This document shows, in pieces, positions 7,391 to 17,300 of a DNA stretch of 64,000 nt (its first letter is position 1; each line of letters opens with the position of its first letter). This DNA is from Acidaminococcus sp. (GTDB lineage: Bacteria; Bacillota; Negativicutes; Acidaminococcales; Acidaminococcaceae). Where the stretch lies: NCBI GenBank assembly GCA_019416065.1, contig DXYB01000005.1, forward strand, positions 1 through 64,000, written 5' to 3'. Position numbers and translations under genes: made by a program. The notes beneath the pieces were generated by a model. That model was not told the origin of the DNA and searched no databases. It saw only the letters and a list, made by a program, of their open reading frames with translations.

Positions 7391-7960
7391 TTACCTCCTG
7401 ACTAGGCCAATGACAGCAAGGCCGGAAATGATTTCCCAGAAATTACGCTGGTTTTTAATGCGTCTCCTGGTCCTCGTCTGTTCTTTGGAGTACTCTTTGA
7501 ATGATTGATTCGCTTGTGCTAACAAGGTCTCCTGACTCTGTGATTTCTCTTTCAACGTCTGCAAGTCTTTGTTCTGCTGCGTCAAGAGTTGCTGCGCTGT
7601 CAGCGATTGATTTTCTGCTTGATTCAAGTTCGTTTGTGACTGACTCAGCTGTGACTTGAGCGTTGTTAACTCCGTTTCTGCTTTCACTAATTGATTGCTG
7701 GATTCTGTTAACTGATTCTTCAACGTCGTAATTTCTTGTTTGGATTGATTCAACGCCGCTTGTAATGTCTCGTTGATTTGTTTCTGCTTGCTCCAATTGT
7801 TCTGTAACTGTTGCAGCTCCTCTCCCGTTATCTGATAGGTTTGATTTAAGTTGATAGAGTCGGAAGCAAAAGCCGGCAACGAAAAAGAGAATAAGAATAC
7901 AGCCGCAATGAATAATCTTAGTTTTATTCTCTGCCAGCCAATTTTTGACAGTTTCCACAA
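7391..7960 (-). CDS. Spanin-like coiled-coil protein, frame A (overlaps frame B)
   Basis: 189 residues. Layout: a signal peptide (LRLFIAAVFLFSFSLPAFA) with cut after AFA, a long glutamine/leucine/lysine-rich coiled coil (about residues 40-155), a basic patch (RTRRRIKN) and a hydrophobic C-terminal segment (FWEIISGLAVIGLV). It reads the same DNA as the frame B gene for about 500 bases. The TTG at 7960 is chosen because it and the GTG of frame B both sit just after one GGAGGTGG; the ATG at 7975 lies upstream of that site and has none of its own. Signal peptide, coiled coil and terminal membrane segment match a spanin that links or fuses the membranes at lysis. No lipobox cysteine is present, which is unlike classical o-spanins. 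Confidence 0.65.
   Translation of the reverse strand: MWKLSKIGWQRIKLRLFIAAVFLFSFSLPAFASDSINLNQTYQITGEELQQLQNNWSKQKQINETLQAALNQSKQEITTLKNQLTESSNQLVKAETELTTLKSQLSQSQTNLNQAENQSLTAQQLLTQQNKDLQTLKEKSQSQETLLAQANQSFKEYSKEQTRTRRRIKNQRNFWEIISGLAVIGLVRR
7455..7958 (-). CDS. i-spanin-like membrane coiled-coil protein, frame B
   Basis: 167 residues from the GTG at 7958, 7 bases after GGAGGTGG. A short cytoplasmic start (VETVKNWLAENKTK) precedes one membrane helix (IIHCGCILILFFVAGFCF, about 15-32). The remaining 130 residues are a charged Ser/Glu/Ala/Gln-rich coiled coil (VNRIQQSISES, LADVEREITES) that would lie in the periplasm. That is the topology of an inner-membrane spanin (Rz-like). Its reading frame is fully contained within that of frame A, and it sits directly after the putative endolysin gene, where Rz/Rz1 pairs lie in phages of Gram-negative hosts. 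The ORF can be extended upstream to 8045 but without a ribosome site. Confidence 0.65.
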   Translation of the reverse strand: METVKNWLAENKTKIIHCGCILILFFVAGFCFRLYQLKSNLSDNGRGAATVTEQLEQAETNQRDITSGVESIQTRNYDVEESVNRIQQSISESRNGVNNAQVTAESVTNELESSRKSIADSAATLDAAEQRLADVEREITESGDLVSTSESIIQRVLQRTDEDQETH

Positions 7961-8081
7961 GAAAACCACCTCCATATTTCGATTTTAGGCCGTTAAAATT
8001 AATTACGTGATACTTTTGATAGCGTAATTGGCAAAAATCGCTCATACGCTAAATTTGGCGGCGTACGAAGGTTTTGCCGTT

Positions 8082-8486
8082 TTAGTGGTCTACTACCGTT
8101 AGAACAACGTCATTTCCCGCGTTGATAATCATCTGGGACAGTTCTATTCCATCGGCATTTTGCATTCTTAGACACCCGTAAGTCCCTTCCCAGCCCTGAT
8201 ACATTGCAAATGGGTCTGGAAGTCCGGAACCACCACCATGAATGTCCCGTCCTCTGGGGTCTCCTGTTGTAATATAAAAGCAGCCGTAAGCCGGTCCGTA
8301 CTGCGTCGTGATTTCAGCAGACGCATGAGGATAGGTTCCGTTAGGCAGCGTAGCTCGTGGCATGCCCTGACTATTAACCCCGGGGAAAAAGTCGCTCCTG
8401 CATTCCCACTGTCCAATGCGGTTATAGTGTTCGTCCATTGCGTAAATCGTTTGATTGTCCCGCTGGAATTGAATCTCTTTCAGCAA
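8082..8486 (-). CDS. YkuD-fold L,D-transpeptidase-like enzyme, probable phage endolysin
   Basis: 134 residues. The catalytic signature is visible: IHGGGSGLPDP with His at about 83 and T-YGCLRMQ with Cys at about 105, the H...(S/T)xGC(I/L)R pattern of YkuD enzymes; GQWECRSDFFPGV resembles the start of the tlde1-like (DUF2778) subgroup. YkuD enzymes make or exchange L,D peptide bonds in peptidoglycan, and some act as L,D-carboxypeptidases. Its place between holin-like genes and spanin-like genes is that of an endolysin, yet the domain is not a usual one for that job. Start is TTG at 8486 directly after the previous stop (TAATTG), with GGGGTGAT upstream. No signal peptide, so export would need a holin. 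Confidence 0.7.
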   Translation of the reverse strand: MLKEIQFQRDNQTIYAMDEHYNRIGQWECRSDFFPGVNSQGMPRATLPNGTYPHASAEITTQYGPAYGCFYITTGDPRGRDIHGGGSGLPDPFAMYQGWEGTYGCLRMQNADGIELSQMIINAGNDVVLTVVDH

Positions 8487-8780
8487 TTAAATCACCCCAC
8501 TTAAAATTAGGGCTACCACAATAGCAATAGCTGCAAGAATGCCATACAGAATATACCTGGACTTTTTGTCTTCAGTATCGCTGGTTTCTTCAGGAACTAC
8601 ACCTAGGCGCCGGTTTTGTTCCGCCAGCAAAGCTTCCAAGGATTTCTGCAGCGGTTCAATCAGTTCTACCTTATCAGCGCTGTGCTTTAGCACCTCAAGG
8701 CTTTCCTGGATGACCTTTACCCGGGCCGCAATCGTTTGGTCCGATAGTTCCTCTAGGTTCATAGTTTCTTTGTCTGTCAT
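8487..8780 (-). CDS. Tail-anchored lysis-cassette membrane protein
   Basis: 97 residues from ATG at 8780 (GGAGGAG upstream). A helical, charged N-terminal part (LEELSDQTIAARVKVIQESLEVLKHSADK) is followed by a single C-terminal membrane helix (YILYGILAAIAIVVALILSGVI). This resembles XhlA-type hemolysin/holin accessory proteins. It overlaps the end of the preceding holin-like gene and abuts the YkuD gene, so it belongs to the lysis cassette; a holin-accessory role is inferred. Confidence 0.6.
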   Translation of the reverse strand: MTDKETMNLEELSDQTIAARVKVIQESLEVLKHSADKVELIEPLQKSLEALLAEQNRRLGVVPEETSDTEDKKSRYILYGILAAIAIVVALILSGVI

Positions 8781-9087
8781 TGTTTTCTCCTCCTTCCAAA
8801 TTGTCAGGGATTCCATTACCGTCCTTATCAATCAGCGCCTTTCCAAAAAACGCAGCAGCCGCAATAAACGCGCCGCTTGTCATAGTCTGAATTAGAGCAT
8901 TGAGAGCAGGAAGGTTAACTTCATCCTTGAATTTCCAAAGATACAGCCAGCCCACAAAGTACAAGACAATCCCGGTGATTAGCAGGAGCAGCAGACAATA
9001 AATAAGGGCCCTGGGAAGGCCCTTTACTCTTGTGTCTGCTATTTTGTGAGCTGTTTCAGTTAGATTTGTAAATAGCTTATCAAGCAT
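8695..9087 (-). CDS. Putative phage holin with two membrane helices
   Basis: 130 residues. Two membrane segments are visible (ALIYCLLLLLITGIVLYFVGWLYLW, about 27-52, and LIQTMTSGAFIAAAAFFGKALI, about 65-86), followed by DKDGNGIPDNLEGG, a calcium-loop-like motif, and a polar tail. The last 86 bases overlap the next gene in another frame, so the C-terminal 25 residues are weakly constrained. Two-helix proteins in this position usually are holins, which make the inner-membrane hole that releases or activates the endolysin. Start overlaps the stop of the gene upstream by 8 bases. Confidence 0.6.
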   Translation of the reverse strand: MLDKLFTNLTETAHKIADTRVKGLPRALIYCLLLLLITGIVLYFVGWLYLWKFKDEVNLPALNALIQTMTSGAFIAAAAFFGKALIDKDGNGIPDNLEGGENNDRQRNYEPRGTIGPNDCGPGKGHPGKP

Positions 9088-9403
9088 CTTGTTTCACTTC
9101 CGGCAGCGCCATGAACTCTTTGTAGACCGTATCCATGACGCCATTCTTTCCCAGTCCGGCATAAGCAGAATGCATAGCGTCAAAGGAGCCCTTCTCCGCT
9201 GTGGTTGCATACCCCTTGTGTAAATGGTCGTCGTAGGCTTGGAGCATGGTAAATCTCAAAAGACTTTGCAGCCCATACTTAATAATCTCGTACTCTTTCT
9301 TTTCTTCTTCCTTCGCCTCTTTGTAATTTCTGTATTTCCCTATTAAGAACCCTAGCACAGTGGGAAGTACAGTACCTAAAAAAATGTGAAAGCCTTCTAT
9401 CAT
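9080..9403 (-). CDS. Phage lysis-region membrane-anchored protein
   Basis: 107 residues from ATG at 9403, with GGAGGA 4 bases upstream; the TTG 12 bases earlier lies inside that site. One N-terminal membrane helix (FLGTVLPTVLGFLIGKY) is followed by a basic/acidic linker and a helical domain with LQSLLRFTMLQAYDDHLHKGYAT and YAGLGKNGVMDTVYKEFMALP. This arrangement is common beside holins in Firmicute prophages (helix, then a conserved LLR...Y...KG...Y..LGGNG-type segment), of unknown function. It is the first gene after the terminator at 9422-9446. Confidence 0.6.
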   Translation of the reverse strand: MIEGFHIFLGTVLPTVLGFLIGKYRNYKEAKEEEKKEYEIIKYGLQSLLRFTMLQAYDDHLHKGYATTAEKGSFDAMHSAYAGLGKNGVMDTVYKEFMALPEVKQDA

Positions 9404-9421
9404 GGTGTCCTCCAATAAAAT

Positions 9422-9446
9422 AGGGGCCTACTCGTTGTAGGTCCCT
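9422..9446 (-). terminator. Terminator between giant virion gene and lysis cassette
   Basis: aggggcctac pairs with gtaggtccct around a 5-base loop (one mismatch); on the minus strand ATTTTATT follows. It would reduce read-through from the giant gene into the lysis genes. Confidence 0.6.
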
Positions 9447-9497
9447 TTATCTGTTTCTACTATTTTACTACCAATCAATCCCCTGTTTCTGCTGCAG

Positions 9498-12400
9498 TTA
9501 TTTCTTCTTTTTAGAGTTACGGGCTGGCGTCTCCCTTCTCTTAACTCTCAGTTCTTTTACCGCTGCTTGGTACGGTGTTAACGCCTTTCCTTTCTTTGCC
9601 TTCTTTAACCTGCGGTCCAGCATGATGGCACCGACAAATTGCGCAATATCCCGGTCACTGGCGTTACGGTTCATGAAGTCCACGGCGTTATTAACCCCGT
9701 CAAAGAACATGTCCGGTGCTCCTAAAAGAGCCGACAAGGCTTTTCCTGTATTCCACATCACGTCTTGTCCAGTTTTCTTATCCCGGGCAAAACCTGCTAT
9801 AGAAGTACCAGCATTCACAAAGCGGGCTGCTAATTCAAAAGCACTAGTGAATTTCCCACGGTTGGGCTGGAAGTTCCACATATTATCCGGGTCAAAAATA
9901 GCCTGGCTAACAGGCCGCCACATATCCCGCAGGAGTGGCACCGTTGCCGTCTGGTTATCAAGGGCCGTCTGGGCATACGTCTTGAAGAAGTAGCCCATAT
10001 CCTTCTTATCATCACCTCCACCTATAGAATTTAGCGCTTCCCGGATTCCCATTTCGATGGCTGCATTCAGCATAACACCGAACAGGAAATAGTGGGCAAT
10101 CGGCAGCATAGCCTGTGAGAAAGAACCAGTTTCCCGGTAAATCTGCTTGCCGGCATATATCTTATTTACTGCCATATTGTACAAGGCGTTTTGGAAGGTA
10201 TAAAACATGGTAAGCATTTTACTGCCTTCGCCGCCTTTTTGGAACTTAGACAAGTCCTTTAAGTCACCCGAACCAATCACCCGGATAACAGCCCGGTCAC
10301 CGGCTGCAATAGCTTTTTGCTGCGCTATCTCATGGTCCGTATTCTTCTGCAGTTCCAGGTTATACGTCTTCATGTATTCACAGTACCACAGAGGAAGGGC
10401 AAACATGTTGTCCGTCATGCCAATCAGTTTAAACCCGTTCTTATTAAGCTTATCCCAAGCGCTAAGCCCGGTAATGGATGCCTGCTTAGCTTCCAGGGCT
10501 TCCCTGACGTTTGTATCTACCCGTTCCGCCCGCTGTGCCATAAACGGCGACTGCGTATAGACAAACTGCGAGTTCTTATCAAAGTCAGAGTAAAACTTCT
10601 GGAACGCTTCAAAGAACTGCCCCGGCCCGGTGTACATCATCATAAGCCCGGCGTTAGCAGCATTAAGCAGCATGGTAGACGTACGATAAGCAAGCACCGC
10701 AGTAGTTGTTCTGGTACGCATGGCCCGAATGACTTTGTCTGCAAACGCATTAGACCCTTTCGGTGCCTGCCAGATATCTAGCCCCCATTGCTGGAGGTCC
10801 TGATACAGCGACAAACCGAACGAATCAATCATGCTGTTCTGGAAAGTCTCGTTGTTGATAAGGCGGTTGACATCGAGTGCTACCTCACGGAAAGCAATAT
10901 AGTACATTTGCTCCCCGCCCTTGCGTGCAATGGTATCAAAGCTAAGCAATAAAGGTCGTCCCGTTACCCTGTCCCTTCTGGACTTGGTAAAGCCTAGCCC
11001 CTGCGCTTTTCGCAAGGCCCCAGGGCTCATAGAGTTTAACCGGTCCTGCTGCTCAATCTCGTTCACCTGTGCCGATTGTTCAGCGTCGTAGGCAATGGGG
11101 TAGTATCCCCCTTGTAGGTGATACACTTCCCCGTTTTTCCCCTTTACATCAAAGGCCCGTGTTGCTACCTTGCCTAGAGGAATGCCCGTTGTCCGTTCCT
11201 TCACTCCGGACGCTTCATCAAAGTGCGTGCCCATTAAGTCCCAAACTCCGGTAATCGTTCCCCAGTCCCTTTTATCCAGTTCTTGCAGCACGTCATTTAA
11301 GGCTACTTCCACAGCGTTTTCCCGTTGCGTCAGCGTCTGGAACTGCATGTCACCGCCTATATTCTCGTTGTCAAGAATACGGCTGTAGCCAGACTCTGTA
11401 CCCATGTTGAGCGCTAGACACATAATTTCCTCTTTGGTCAGTATCCTCTCCCCGAAACGGTAAACCCGTTTGTTTCGCATGTCGTCCAGTTCTTTGCCGC
11501 TGTACACCTTAAAGATATCCTGCAGCCGCTTGTAGAAGTTGGCCCGCATGTCGATTTCTTTATTAGTAGCTCTCATTACCGGGTCATACAGCGTATGCAT
11601 AGCAAGCCCCGTCCGATTCTGCCCGGTCGGCCCTTCGTATCCGTCCATTCTCTGAAAGATAGTAAGCGGGGAGAAAAGGCTCTTTGCAAAGTCGCCCATG
11701 AACTCTTTGGCTCTGTGGAAGTTACGCCCTATCTTATCCAGCACCTCGTTGTTGTCAATGCGGTATTCCGTAGTTTCCGTGCCGTTATGCTCCAGGAGGT
11801 TTTCTGCAAGGGCCTGGGCAGTTTCAGAAACGCGCATAGTCTTATTCTGTTCGTCCTTGATAGAGAAAAGGTTATCCCTTTCCCGGCTCATTTTATACAA
11901 GGCTCCCATGTAGTCCCGTACAAGCTGCCAGCTATCAGGCGACAGTTTCTCCATACCAAAACGTTCCTCTTTCGCTCCCAGCCGTTCCAGCCAGTCCGGC
12001 ACAACGTAGGCGTCCCCTTCCATGTCTTTTGGCTGCCCTATCAATTCGCCAAACACTTGCTGCAGCGTTCCCGGTTCCGTAGGCATAACCCCGTCACTAC
12101 GGGTAAGCCCCAGCACATAGGCAAGGTGCTGATACCAGTATCTTTCCCGTGCCGGCATACGTGGATTACCCCTTTGCAAGGAACGAATATGTCTTTGTAT
12201 CTGCTCGGTCTCTTTTGCAATCTGTTTCTGTATCTTGCCTGCTTCTGTCACCATAGCCGCATAAAGCAGTTGGTCCCGCTTGACGTTAGCCGCCTCGTCC
12301 CACTTGCCTTGGCTCATCAGCTTATATACTTCTTGCTGCTTCTGCCCCAGCTTTTTGGCCCACAAAGCCACGTTCGTAGCCTGGTTCATTGGCAGCTTAG

Positions 12401-14399
12401 AAAGCACGCTGCGGGCAAAGTCCCGGCGTTCGTGTACGGTTCCCAAGATTTCATCACGGACAATACGGATTCCTTGCCGCATTCCTTCCATTTTGGCCTG
12501 GGTATCGTTGACAGCCTTGTTGCGGGCTTCTTCCTGCATAGTCAGTTTTTCGCCAATTTGGCGCTGTCTTTCCGCCTCTGCCATTGCGTCAGCTTCTTCT
12601 TTGCTCTTTTTCGTTTCTTGTTTGACGGCGTCTTTCCACTCCTTTTCAGTTTCTTCTGCAACAAAGCGGCGGGCATAATCTGCCAGTGCTCGATACTCCA
12701 GAGCATGCAGCATTTCCTGATACTCTGAATCACGAATAGCCGTCTGTGCTTCTTTTTCTAGTTGCTCCCGGTCTACTGGGTTTTGCTCCAGTTCTTCCCG
12801 GAACGCTTTAAGGCGTGTTTCCAGTTCTGCTTCTGGGCTGCCACCCCGTTTCTCCACCTCTGCCCTGTATTCTTCCGGCGTATAGCCCATGTCAGCCAGG
12901 TGGGATAGGTCGCCGTTTAGCTCCTGCGAAATCTGGTAAGCATACCACAGAGTATCGTTATCCAGTTCTTCAATCAGACGCCCCCGCTCCGCTTCTACTT
13001 TCCTGTCAATATCCTTAACGGTCAAATCTTCCATGACCTTTTTCATGACCTTAGCTTCCGCGTCCTCACGGATTCGGTCAACCAGCCTGTTCCACGTTTT
13101 CACGTTGTCCTGTCCCAGGATGCGAGTACCATTGCCACGGCGGAAATCATCCACCATTTGGTCTTTCATGGCAAGGTCTATTTCATCCTGCGTGGCAATC
13201 ATCCGGTCCATAACCCGTCTTACTTCATCGGTCATTTGGTACCCGGCCTTGCCAAACCCTAATTGCCTCAGGTCACGGTAAATATTAGTCAGCCAGTTCT
13301 TGAACCGTGCAAAAATGCTGCGTAGCTGTGGGGCTGGTGCTTTTCCCTCTCTCAGGTAGGCTTCAAAGCTGCGGGCAAACCGTTCGTGCATTTCATTAGT
13401 GATTTTGTCCCAGGCCTTTTTATTGCCAAACCACTTCTGCACGTTCATGAAATCTTTCTTGAACTGCTCAGAGGCGTTTTCATTCTGGGCCAGTTGCTGC
13501 ATATTGGCCAGGTACCAGTGGGCCGTTTCGTGCATGAAGGTTGATTGGTCTGCTGCTTCAAACAAGGAAATAATACTCTTCTGGCCGGTTGTTACCGTCT
13601 GGCCCTGGATAGTGGCCTGTTCCTGGTTGTAGCGATTGATAATGGAAATGGCCTTGTCATCAAAGACAACATAGCACTGGCCGTCTCTCTGGCCCATATA
13701 AGTAATGCCTTTAATGCCATACTTGTTTAGCCATTGGGAAGCGGCCTGTGCACCGCCATGGCCGTTTTCATCTCTAAAGATCCGATCCAGCGTATCATAT
13801 ATACGTTCCCCACGGCTATCAGTTTTTTGCAGCAGTTCCGGAATATCGGATTGTAAATCGGCAATGCGTTTTTTTGTCAATTCCTGTTCAGTAATATTCG
13901 CGAGCTCTCGAATGAAAGCCGCCTGCTTATCTTCCGGCAGTCCTTCAATAGCTTTTACCAAATTCATTTGAACGGTTTTCGTCTGACTGGCAAAATACTT
14001 TTGCTCATCCAAAAGGTCTTTGTTATCTGGAATGTCAACTTCGTATAAGCGCCCGCCCCAAAAAGCCTGTATGTTTTCTCCGTTTTCAATCATATCAGCA
14101 GCTTCTAGAAAAGCCTGATTCTGCTTTTTAACAGTTTCGTTTTTACTGTTGGCCCTGCGTGCAGCTCCCTCACGTAGTGTTCTTGCTGCCACTTCTCTCT
14201 GGGCACGATCATTAAGGAGCTGGGTTAAGGCATATTCAAGGGGTGTCCCCTCTTTTACCGTTTCTCCCTTTACGGCAAAAGTTCCGTCCTCGTTTTGGGT
14301 ATAATGCTTTCCATTAAGTTCTACATAATTGCCTTTGTAGCCGAACACTTCTTTGTAGTTTCCGGACAGATTTCTATCCTTAGCAAAGTACAATCCCAT
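9498..14399 (-). CDS. Giant phage polyvalent protein, C-terminal part (frameshifted)
   Basis: 1633 residues. It begins inside an ADP-ribosyltransferase-like domain whose start is in the other reading frame (14321-18058). The first residues, GLYFAKDR-x-LS-x-YKE, are the second half of that fold. A zincin-like metallopeptidase follows, with HETAHWY (HExxH) near residue 287, then long charged coiled coils (about 420-700), and a large helical C-terminal region with RTRTTTAVLAYRTSTMLLNAANAG and MLTMFYTFQNALYNM, like the large polyvalent-protein-associated domains. Such giant proteins are packed in the virion and injected with the DNA, carrying effectors against the host or rival elements. The ATG at 14399 is only the first in frame, not a real start. 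Confidence 0.7.
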   Translation of the reverse strand: MGLYFAKDRNLSGNYKEVFGYKGNYVELNGKHYTQNEDGTFAVKGETVKEGTPLEYALTQLLNDRAQREVAARTLREGAARRANSKNETVKKQNQAFLEAADMIENGENIQAFWGGRLYEVDIPDNKDLLDEQKYFASQTKTVQMNLVKAIEGLPEDKQAAFIRELANITEQELTKKRIADLQSDIPELLQKTDSRGERIYDTLDRIFRDENGHGGAQAASQWLNKYGIKGITYMGQRDGQCYVVFDDKAISIINRYNQEQATIQGQTVTTGQKSIISLFEAADQSTFMHETAHWYLANMQQLAQNENASEQFKKDFMNVQKWFGNKKAWDKITNEMHERFARSFEAYLREGKAPAPQLRSIFARFKNWLTNIYRDLRQLGFGKAGYQMTDEVRRVMDRMIATQDEIDLAMKDQMVDDFRRGNGTRILGQDNVKTWNRLVDRIREDAEAKVMKKVMEDLTVKDIDRKVEAERGRLIEELDNDTLWYAYQISQELNGDLSHLADMGYTPEEYRAEVEKRGGSPEAELETRLKAFREELEQNPVDREQLEKEAQTAIRDSEYQEMLHALEYRALADYARRFVAEETEKEWKDAVKQETKKSKEEADAMAEAERQRQIGEKLTMQEEARNKAVNDTQAKMEGMRQGIRIVRDEILGTVHERRDFARSVLSKLPMNQATNVALWAKKLGQKQQEVYKLMSQGKWDEAANVKRDQLLYAAMVTEAGKIQKQIAKETEQIQRHIRSLQRGNPRMPARERYWYQHLAYVLGLTRSDGVMPTEPGTLQQVFGELIGQPKDMEGDAYVVPDWLERLGAKEERFGMEKLSPDSWQLVRDYMGALYKMSRERDNLFSIKDEQNKTMRVSETAQALAENLLEHNGTETTEYRIDNNEVLDKIGRNFHRAKEFMGDFAKSLFSPLTIFQRMDGYEGPTGQNRTGLAMHTLYDPVMRATNKEIDMRANFYKRLQDIFKVYSGKELDDMRNKRVYRFGERILTKEEIMCLALNMGTESGYSRILDNENIGGDMQFQTLTQRENAVEVALNDVLQELDKRDWGTITGVWDLMGTHFDEASGVKERTTGIPLGKVATRAFDVKGKNGEVYHLQGGYYPIAYDAEQSAQVNEIEQQDRLNSMSPGALRKAQGLGFTKSRRDRVTGRPLLLSFDTIARKGGEQMYYIAFREVALDVNRLINNETFQNSMIDSFGLSLYQDLQQWGLDIWQAPKGSNAFADKVIRAMRTRTTTAVLAYRTSTMLLNAANAGLMMMYTGPGQFFEAFQKFYSDFDKNSQFVYTQSPFMAQRAERVDTNVREALEAKQASITGLSAWDKLNKNGFKLIGMTDNMFALPLWYCEYMKTYNLELQKNTDHEIAQQKAIAAGDRAVIRVIGSGDLKDLSKFQKGGEGSKMLTMFYTFQNALYNMAVNKIYAGKQIYRETGSFSQAMLPIAHYFLFGVMLNAAIEMGIREALNSIGGGDDKKDMGYFFKTYAQTALDNQTATVPLLRDMWRPVSQAIFDPDNMWNFQPNRGKFTSAFELAARFVNAGTSIAGFARDKKTGQDVMWNTGKALSALLGAPDMFFDGVNNAVDFMNRNASDRDIAQFVGAIMLDRRLKKAKKGKALTPYQAAVKELRVKRRETPARNSKKKK

Positions 14400-17300
14400 C
14401 CATGTATCTGGTTCCCTTCCCCACTGCCCATGGCGCCAAGGTCAAAATGGTCAAATTCGTAGGGGGAACCGTGATAGGCGGTTTGATAGTATCCTGGATT
14501 TTCAGATTTCATCTTGCCAAGATCGGTTTCATTTGGTATACTGGCATCAAAGAAATCACTCGTGTGGTATGTTCCATAAGGCAATTGGAGCCGGTTGGAC
14601 GCATACCAGCGAGTGATTTTTTGTTCATCGGCATAATAGAGAGTGTCGTTTCCATTTAGAAAAGATTGCTTATTTCCCTGAAAAAGATTTTGATACCAAG
14701 CAGTTCTAACTATATCGCTGTTCTTTTCTGTTTTTGAATATGCACTTGTAATAATATTAACATCGTAATGGTCTGGGGTTTCTCCATTAAGCTCCAACGG
14801 AAGAACAATATTCCCGCCGTTTGTGCCTCTCAAGTCTAGGATGACAACAATCCGTCCAGGATGAGTTCTCGACGGTGCTATTGCAAGAGGGTCTGCAAAT
14901 GCCCCCGGAATCTGCTTTATCACACTCTCGTTAATTTCTGGGTGCTTCTTCATGAGCTTCCGCAATTTCCCTGCAGAAATTTTTACGGGTAATATTTCTG
15001 CGCCAGTATAGCTCATAACAAGTGGAGTTGTCATTACCTCCAGGTAATCAGAATCGGCCTTCTGGTTGAGTTCATTAACAGTACCGCTCCATGCCGCAGT
15101 ATCATTTTTTAACTTTTCTTCTGCCGTTCTTATGCTTTCTTGACTCAGCCCGCTTCTTACCGCTTTCGTCTGCGGTACATCGGTTCGCAAGGTCATCATA
15201 TTGGCCACGTCTTCTGCCGTGGTCTTTTTCCCTTGCTTCGTCCACTCATCTGCCAGCCGTTCGCACATACGGGCAAATAACACCCCGTCGTAGCGGGCGG
15301 CTTTTCTTACTTTGGCGTTAGACGATTGGGAAAGGTTTTCAGCAGTAGCACGGTAAACGTTGTAGGTCTCAGGTTTCATGCCACGGGTAATGGTAGTTTC
15401 TACTCCGTCAATCTTTTGAAAGCGGTCTTTCATCGCGTTTAGGGTAGCAACGGTGTTCATTAAGCCGTCCAGCTTTTCCTTGTTGGCTGCCATTTCGCCC
15501 CTAATAGATTCGGCTGCTTCCGTGTCTCCGTTCTGCATAGCAAGGTCTAGCGCAGCTCCAATGGATTTCTGACTACCCGTAACTTGCCCGGTCAAAATGT
15601 CATAGGCATACTGCTTTTTAGCACTTACAGTAGGCGTGACCTGTCCAAAATAGTTAGTCCAAAAAGAATGTCGACGTGGCGCATGGTCTTTTGTTAATAC
15701 CGTTTCCTGGAGTATAGAATTCCTATCTCTTCTTGCCGTGTATTCAGATAAGCCCTCTTTGCTTTCTTTTTCCTCTTCTTCCCACACGGGGCGCAAGATA
15801 GAATCCAGTTCGTTTTCTGCATTGCGGATAGCCTGACGTAGCCCCTCCTGCGGGTTCCCTGGATTGGAAGATAGGATATCCGTTGCTAGTCTCTGCTCTT
15901 CCTCGTCCTGGAAATTAGCCTTGACAATGGACGGTATGATTTCCTGCTGCTCCTTTTCGTCCTGCGCTGCCAGCGCTTCTACATTCGCCTTCATCCGTTC
16001 CAGCGTAGATTTCACCCGTGCAGGGGAATTTAGGTCAGGCGCTGACGTGGTCATGTTAAAGACTTTTTCCGCTGCTTTATCGTCCATAGCTCCCGGTGCC
16101 GTTACCTGGTTATATACCTCTACAGGAACTTCCAAATCCCCCTTGCTTTCTGCTACCTTCTGGGCTTCTTCTTGACTGTATCCGGACTCCTTAGCAAGCT
16201 GATTAAAGACTTCCTGACCATTTTCTTCTTGCAGCAGCATTTCCGTATCTACATACACGTTAGGCATACCGGCTTCTTGCATGGTTACTTTTACTGTCTT
16301 TTTGTACAGCTCCGGGTCTTTCTTAAAGAGCTTGCTTTCCTTCTGGTTCTCTCTCAGGTCCTTTAGCGTCTGAACGGTAAAGAAATTATCTACCCGTTCT
16401 TGCTCCGCTTCCCCTTCGATTTGTGCAATTCGGGCCAATTTACGTACCGCATTGATGTTGGACAAAGCGTCACCGCCAATGACCATACCCGCCACAGACG
16501 GTACAGCTTCTGCCATAGCGTCCTTAGCGTTCTGCAGCATTTGTGTAACAGGAATTGTTTCCTCCTGGTTATCCGGACGTTCTACCCCCACCATATAGTT
16601 ATGCATAAGGTCAGACGTTAAGGACTGCAGGGCTTCTTCCTGCACTTCCTCTTTCATCCGCGGCGCCCACGTTTTGGCGGACTGGGCTAAATAACCGCTT
16701 AGCCCACCCTTAATTGCTTCGGCATTGCCCTTGTTTCTCGCTACAATGTCCTGAATTGCAGCACGGCCACTACCGCCCAACGCTTTCATAATCTCATCGT
16801 AGTTCCAGAACTCGATACCCGTTTCAATCCCGGTTTCAATGGCAGCCCTTACCCGCGCTTCATTCGGCGTGTACAGCGGCCCTCCGTCCTTATCCTTGTA
16901 GGCGGAATACTCAATATACTTTTCCCCTACTTGCCGGGTAAACATGCCAACCATGGAGCCATATTTAAAGCCTAGGGCACCAACCTGTTTAGCAGCCGCA
17001 GTGTTACCACCCGTAACCGTGTAAGCCCCTACAGCCCCCAAACCGCCGATAATGCCGCCGGTAAAGAAGTCCTGCCCCATGCCGCCGACTTGTTCGCCAG
17101 TTCTTACAAGGACGTTGCTAAGCGGGCTTTCCCAGAACTGTGGAATTCTCTTTCGCAGCTCCTCATACTGCCTTCCTAGTGCTTGATACCGCTTAATTGC
17201 CTCCTCGGGCAGATAGTCAGACTTATATTTACCGTTTGCCCCGTAAAACGCCTGGTTAGCAATGTCGCTCCGTTCTGCACTAATGGCCCACAAGTCTTTT

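Noticed and set aside
7959..8045. Longer start for the frame B spanin
   Set aside because: The extra 29 codons have no ribosome site and no domain; GTG at 7958 has GGAGGTGG.
11595..12728. 377-codon rightward ORF
   Set aside because: It is antisense to the giant virion protein, has no ribosome site and a composition rich in His, Phe, Leu and Cys as in a shadow frame.
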